Assembly: GCA_039817415.1 (NCBI GenBank)
Contig: JBCBVV010000023.1
Coordinates: forward strand, 1-64,000
Direction: 5' to 3'
DNA length: 64,000 bases
From: JALEFZ01 sp039817415
GTDB lineage: Bacteria; Bacteroidota; Bacteroidia; J057
The translations under genes and the position numbers were made by a program. Positions 61,743 to 64,000 of this stretch are shown piece after piece. Numbering within the stretch: position 1 is the stretch's first letter; every line of letters begins with the position of its first letter. The notes beneath the pieces were generated by a model, which searched no databases, was not told the origin of the DNA, and saw nothing but the letters and a program-made list of their open reading frames with translations.

Positions 61743-64000
61743 TTATTTGTCAATTCCCTTCTCCAATACTTCTCGAATGGCTTTTAACCCATCGGTAAAG
61801 GCACCCATCTCTTTGACAAGCTGGGCCATGCGATCTGCTGATAAATTTCGCTGTTGCATGTAAAAGGAGGTGATTTCCTCCCATCTTTCCTGATCTGCTT
61901 TTTCTGCAAAGCCATTCATCATTTTAAACTTGAGCAAATTAGCTTCTGCCCCATTTGTCAGTGTCTGAGCCTCACTTTCATAGTGTGAGAGAATGAGGGT
62001 AGATATTTCCTCATCATTCATAAGGGCCTGTACTTTTTCAGCCAGGCGGTTCATGTTTCGGTAAGAACCCTGCAATTTAAAAGGGGGTTCTGTTCTGAAC
62101 TCATCCTGTTGGGCAGCTGAAGCAATGTATCCTTGGTTGACTTGGAGGATCACATCACGAATGCGCAACATTTTTTTCAACACTTCTACATACTCCTGTT
62201 GTTCCTCCGCGGCAAAGTGTGTTTCCATATCAATGCCCTCTTGGCTTCCTGTTTCGGCGATTTTGACCAACTGGAGGATATCATGTTGAGGGCGTGTAGA
62301 CAATCGATGGAGGACTGGATTGGAGGTAAGCGAGTTTTCGATATAGCTCAATTTGAACAAATCATCACTTCCTCCAAGAATATCACCTAAGTTGTAGGTG
62401 TCTGCACGGTTGGCTAACATATCTGGAATCTGAAACTTCTCTCCCGATTCTGTGTAGGGGTTACCTGCCATCACCACAGCTACTTTCTTTCCTCTAAGAT
62501 CGTAGGTTCTCGTTTTGCCTTTGTAAACTCCTTCAATCTTTCTTTGAGCATCACAAAGGGAAATGAATTTTTGCAAAAATTCTGGGTTACAATGCTGAAT
62601 ATCGTCCAAATAGATCAGCACATTGTCTCCCATCTCCAAGGAAAGATTGAGCTTCTCCAATTCCTCTCTTGCGGCTGCATTGGGAGCTTCAGAGGGATCG
62701 AGACTCGTTACATGGTGTCCAATGGCAGGACCGTTGATCTTCATAAAGATCAATCCTAGGCGATTGGCAATGTATTCCATGAGGGTTGTCTTACCATAAC
62801 CGGGAGGAGAGATCAGCAGCAACATCCCTTGTCGGTCGGTTCTGGTATTTTCTCCTACTGTCCCTAATTGTTTGGCGAGGTTGTCTCCAATCAAAGGAAG
62901 GTAGACTTTGTCAATCAATTGGTTTCTGACAAAGGAGGTCAATACCCTTGGCTTAAATTCCTCCAATTTCAATTCCTCTCTGAAGGATTCCGTTAGGTCT
63001 TTTTTGAGCTGGGTGAATTCCCTGAATTGAGGCTGGACGTGGGAAGCAAAATGCGCGAGCCTGTGCATGAAGGCATGGTAATCCTGCTCATATGTACCAT
63101 TTTCCAATAAGGGATGTTCTCCCATGAGTCCTTCAAGCTTAATGGTCGTTCCAATTTGCTTTACCTTTTTTGGGTGATGAGCTTGAAGGAGAAGGAGGGT
63201 AGCCGTTTCTTGCATACTTTGCTCAGAAGGCCTGGCCGTCCCATTGTGGGAAGCGTAGGCCATTAACCAATGCATAATCAACTCAAATTGTTCCACTGGC
63301 ATATCTTCCAAGTCGGAGATAGACTGATGGAGTTGAGCTTCCAGTTTATTTTTCTTGATATGTTGGCCAAAGGAATTGAATAAGGTATCCGCCTCCTGGC
63401 TGATGACAAAGTCCTCGCTCTTCGCCAACTGGTCGAAAAGATAATGAGCGCTTTGATGGACAAGATTCGTTTCAAAAATCTCATGGATAAAGGTTCCAGC
63501 CTGCATGGATTCTATCAACTCCTCTATCATCGCATCAAATCTTCCACTTTTGGGGAAGGCCTTTAGAATCACACTAGCGGAATGAATACGCTTTTTCCAG
63601 CCTTCCCTTTCCTCCTTTGAAAGGCTTTTCTGCCAGAAAAATTGAGCCTTTGCCCTGACATGAGGGGGATATCTCAACAGGCCTGCTTCTGTTTCGATGT
63701 CTTCAAGTGCTTGCCAAATACGGGCGGCATCTTGGTCGTGAATTCCTTTCGAATATCCTTCTGCGAAGCGCTGTTGCATAAATTGCTGGACCAACTTGGG
63801 TTTGTCCTCACCCTCTATATCAGATTGGAGCAGGAGGTAGGCCAGATATTCAGCGCGATATACCTCCTGATTTTCAGAAGGGACAGACATATTCCATACA
63901 GGACGTGTTTGCTCGAACTGTTCATCTTCTATTTTCTCAAAGAAGGAAGTACCCGTCAAGTGGTAGTACATATCCTCTTCTCGTGGCACTACCGTTAAGT
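61743..64000 (-). CDS. large AAA ATPase, 'DNA repair ATPase'-type (5' end outside window)
   Basis: The frame is open to the right edge, so the N-terminal part lies beyond 64000; more than 750 residues are visible. The visible part has a helical region (~1-350), then an AAA+ core with Walker A SPPGYGKTT (394-402) and Walker B NVLIYLDDIQ (456-465), a sensor-like VVMAGNPYTESGEKFQ and a C-terminal helical tail. This agrees with the C-terminal part of large bacterial proteins annotated as DNA repair ATPases, which are 1600-1900 residues long. Co-occurrence with SWIM/DUF5691/DUF5682 genes is of interest. The name should not be read as proof of a repair role. Confidence 0.8.
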   Translation of the reverse strand, partial: LTVVPREEDMYYHLTGTSFFEKIEDEQFEQTRPVWNMSVPSENQEVYRAEYLAYLLLQSDIEGEDKPKLVQQFMQQRFAEGYSKGIHDQDAARIWQALEDIETEAGLLRYPPHVRAKAQFFWQKSLSKEEREGWKKRIHSASVILKAFPKSGRFDAMIEELIESMQAGTFIHEIFETNLVHQSAHYLFDQLAKSEDFVISQEADTLFNSFGQHIKKNKLEAQLHQSISDLEDMPVEQFELIMHWLMAYASHNGTARPSEQSMQETATLLLLQAHHPKKVKQIGTTIKLEGLMGEHPLLENGTYEQDYHAFMHRLAHFASHVQPQFREFTQLKKDLTESFREELKLEEFKPRVLTSFVRNQLIDKVYLPLIGDNLAKQLGTVGENTRTDRQGMLLLISPPGYGKTTLMEYIANRLGLIFMKINGPAIGHHVTSLDPSEAPNAAAREELEKLNLSLEMGDNVLIYLDDIQHCNPEFLQKFISLCDAQRKIEGVYKGKTRTYDLRGKKVAVVMAGNPYTESGEKFQIPDMLANRADTYNLGDILGGSDDLFKLSYIENSLTSNPVLHRLSTRPQHDILQLVKIAETGSQEGIDMETHFAAEEQQEYVEVLKKMLRIRDVILQVNQGYIASAAQQDEFRTEPPFKLQGSYRNMNRLAEKVQALMNDEEISTLILSHYESEAQTLTNGAEANLLKFKMMNGFAEKADQERWEEITSFYMQQRNLSADRMAQLVKEMGAFTDGLKAIREVLEKGIDK

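Noticed and set aside
1..64000. tRNA, rRNA, IS element or prophage
   Set aside because: I looked for CCA-ended cloverleaf patterns, transposase motifs and phage genes by eye and saw none; a dedicated scan (tRNAscan-SE, ISfinder) would be needed to exclude them.

Overview
The window is chromosomal DNA from a member of the Bacteroidota, most likely a marine or environmental Saprospiria-like or Cytophagia-like bacterium. The phylum call rests on several independent signs. Three proteins carry type IX secretion (T9SS) C-terminal sorting domains. There is a PD40/OmpA envelope protein, and there are family hallmarks such as DUF4834, HYC_CC_PP, BshA and DUF2807. A few intergenic regions hold TAnnTTTG-type -7 elements. 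The class-level call is inference. I saw no rRNA, tRNA, insertion sequence, prophage or CRISPR array.

Layout. Bases 1-445 hold the tail of a gene entering from the left and a small cluster of imperfect palindromes. From 446 to about 31400 the genes are mixed housekeeping and envelope genes: an ECF sigma/anti-sigma pair, a cNMP-binding patatin, a secreted transglutaminase, a sensor kinase, DUF4834-ispE, bshA, a TlpA-like thioredoxin, mutS, a serine hydrolase, a molybdopterin oxidoreductase, DoxX, a secreted N-formylglutamate-amidohydrolase-like T9SS protein, a di-haem peroxidase and a ClpP paralogue. A probable metal-uptake set (HYC_CC_PP protein, HMA protein, TonB receptor) lies at 27144-30274. 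thrS and a DUF2807 protein follow.

Bases 34461-42311 form a compact haem acquisition operon: HmuY-like T9SS protein, HmuT-like binding protein, HmuU permease, a single-chain HmuV-HmuS fusion, a small Cys-rich protein and a TonB receptor. Iron-box-like palindromes lie upstream and a strong terminator lies at the end. This operon would carry haem from capture at the surface to use in the cytoplasm. Bases 42405-52470 return to general genes: VOC dioxygenase, TerB-like protein, BioD/DRTGG protein, nadD, pssA, purS, HD protein and PD40-OmpA protein.

The right end (52473-64000, all on the minus strand) holds the most unusual region. SWIM zinc finger, DUF5691, MoxR AAA+ ATPase, DUF5682 and a VWA (CoxE-like) protein form a tightly packed, overlapping operon, with a GNAT acetyltransferase at its 3' end. 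Upstream of it are a large AAA 'DNA repair ATPase' that runs off the window and a small membrane protein. Downstream lies a probable pseudogene interrupted by two in-frame stop codons. The MoxR-VWA pair with three poorly characterised partners is the best candidate for an undescribed system here: probably an ATP-driven remodelling machine acting with a predicted EreA/ChaN/TraB-fold enzyme (DUF5682) and a zinc-finger substrate or nucleic-acid recogniser.
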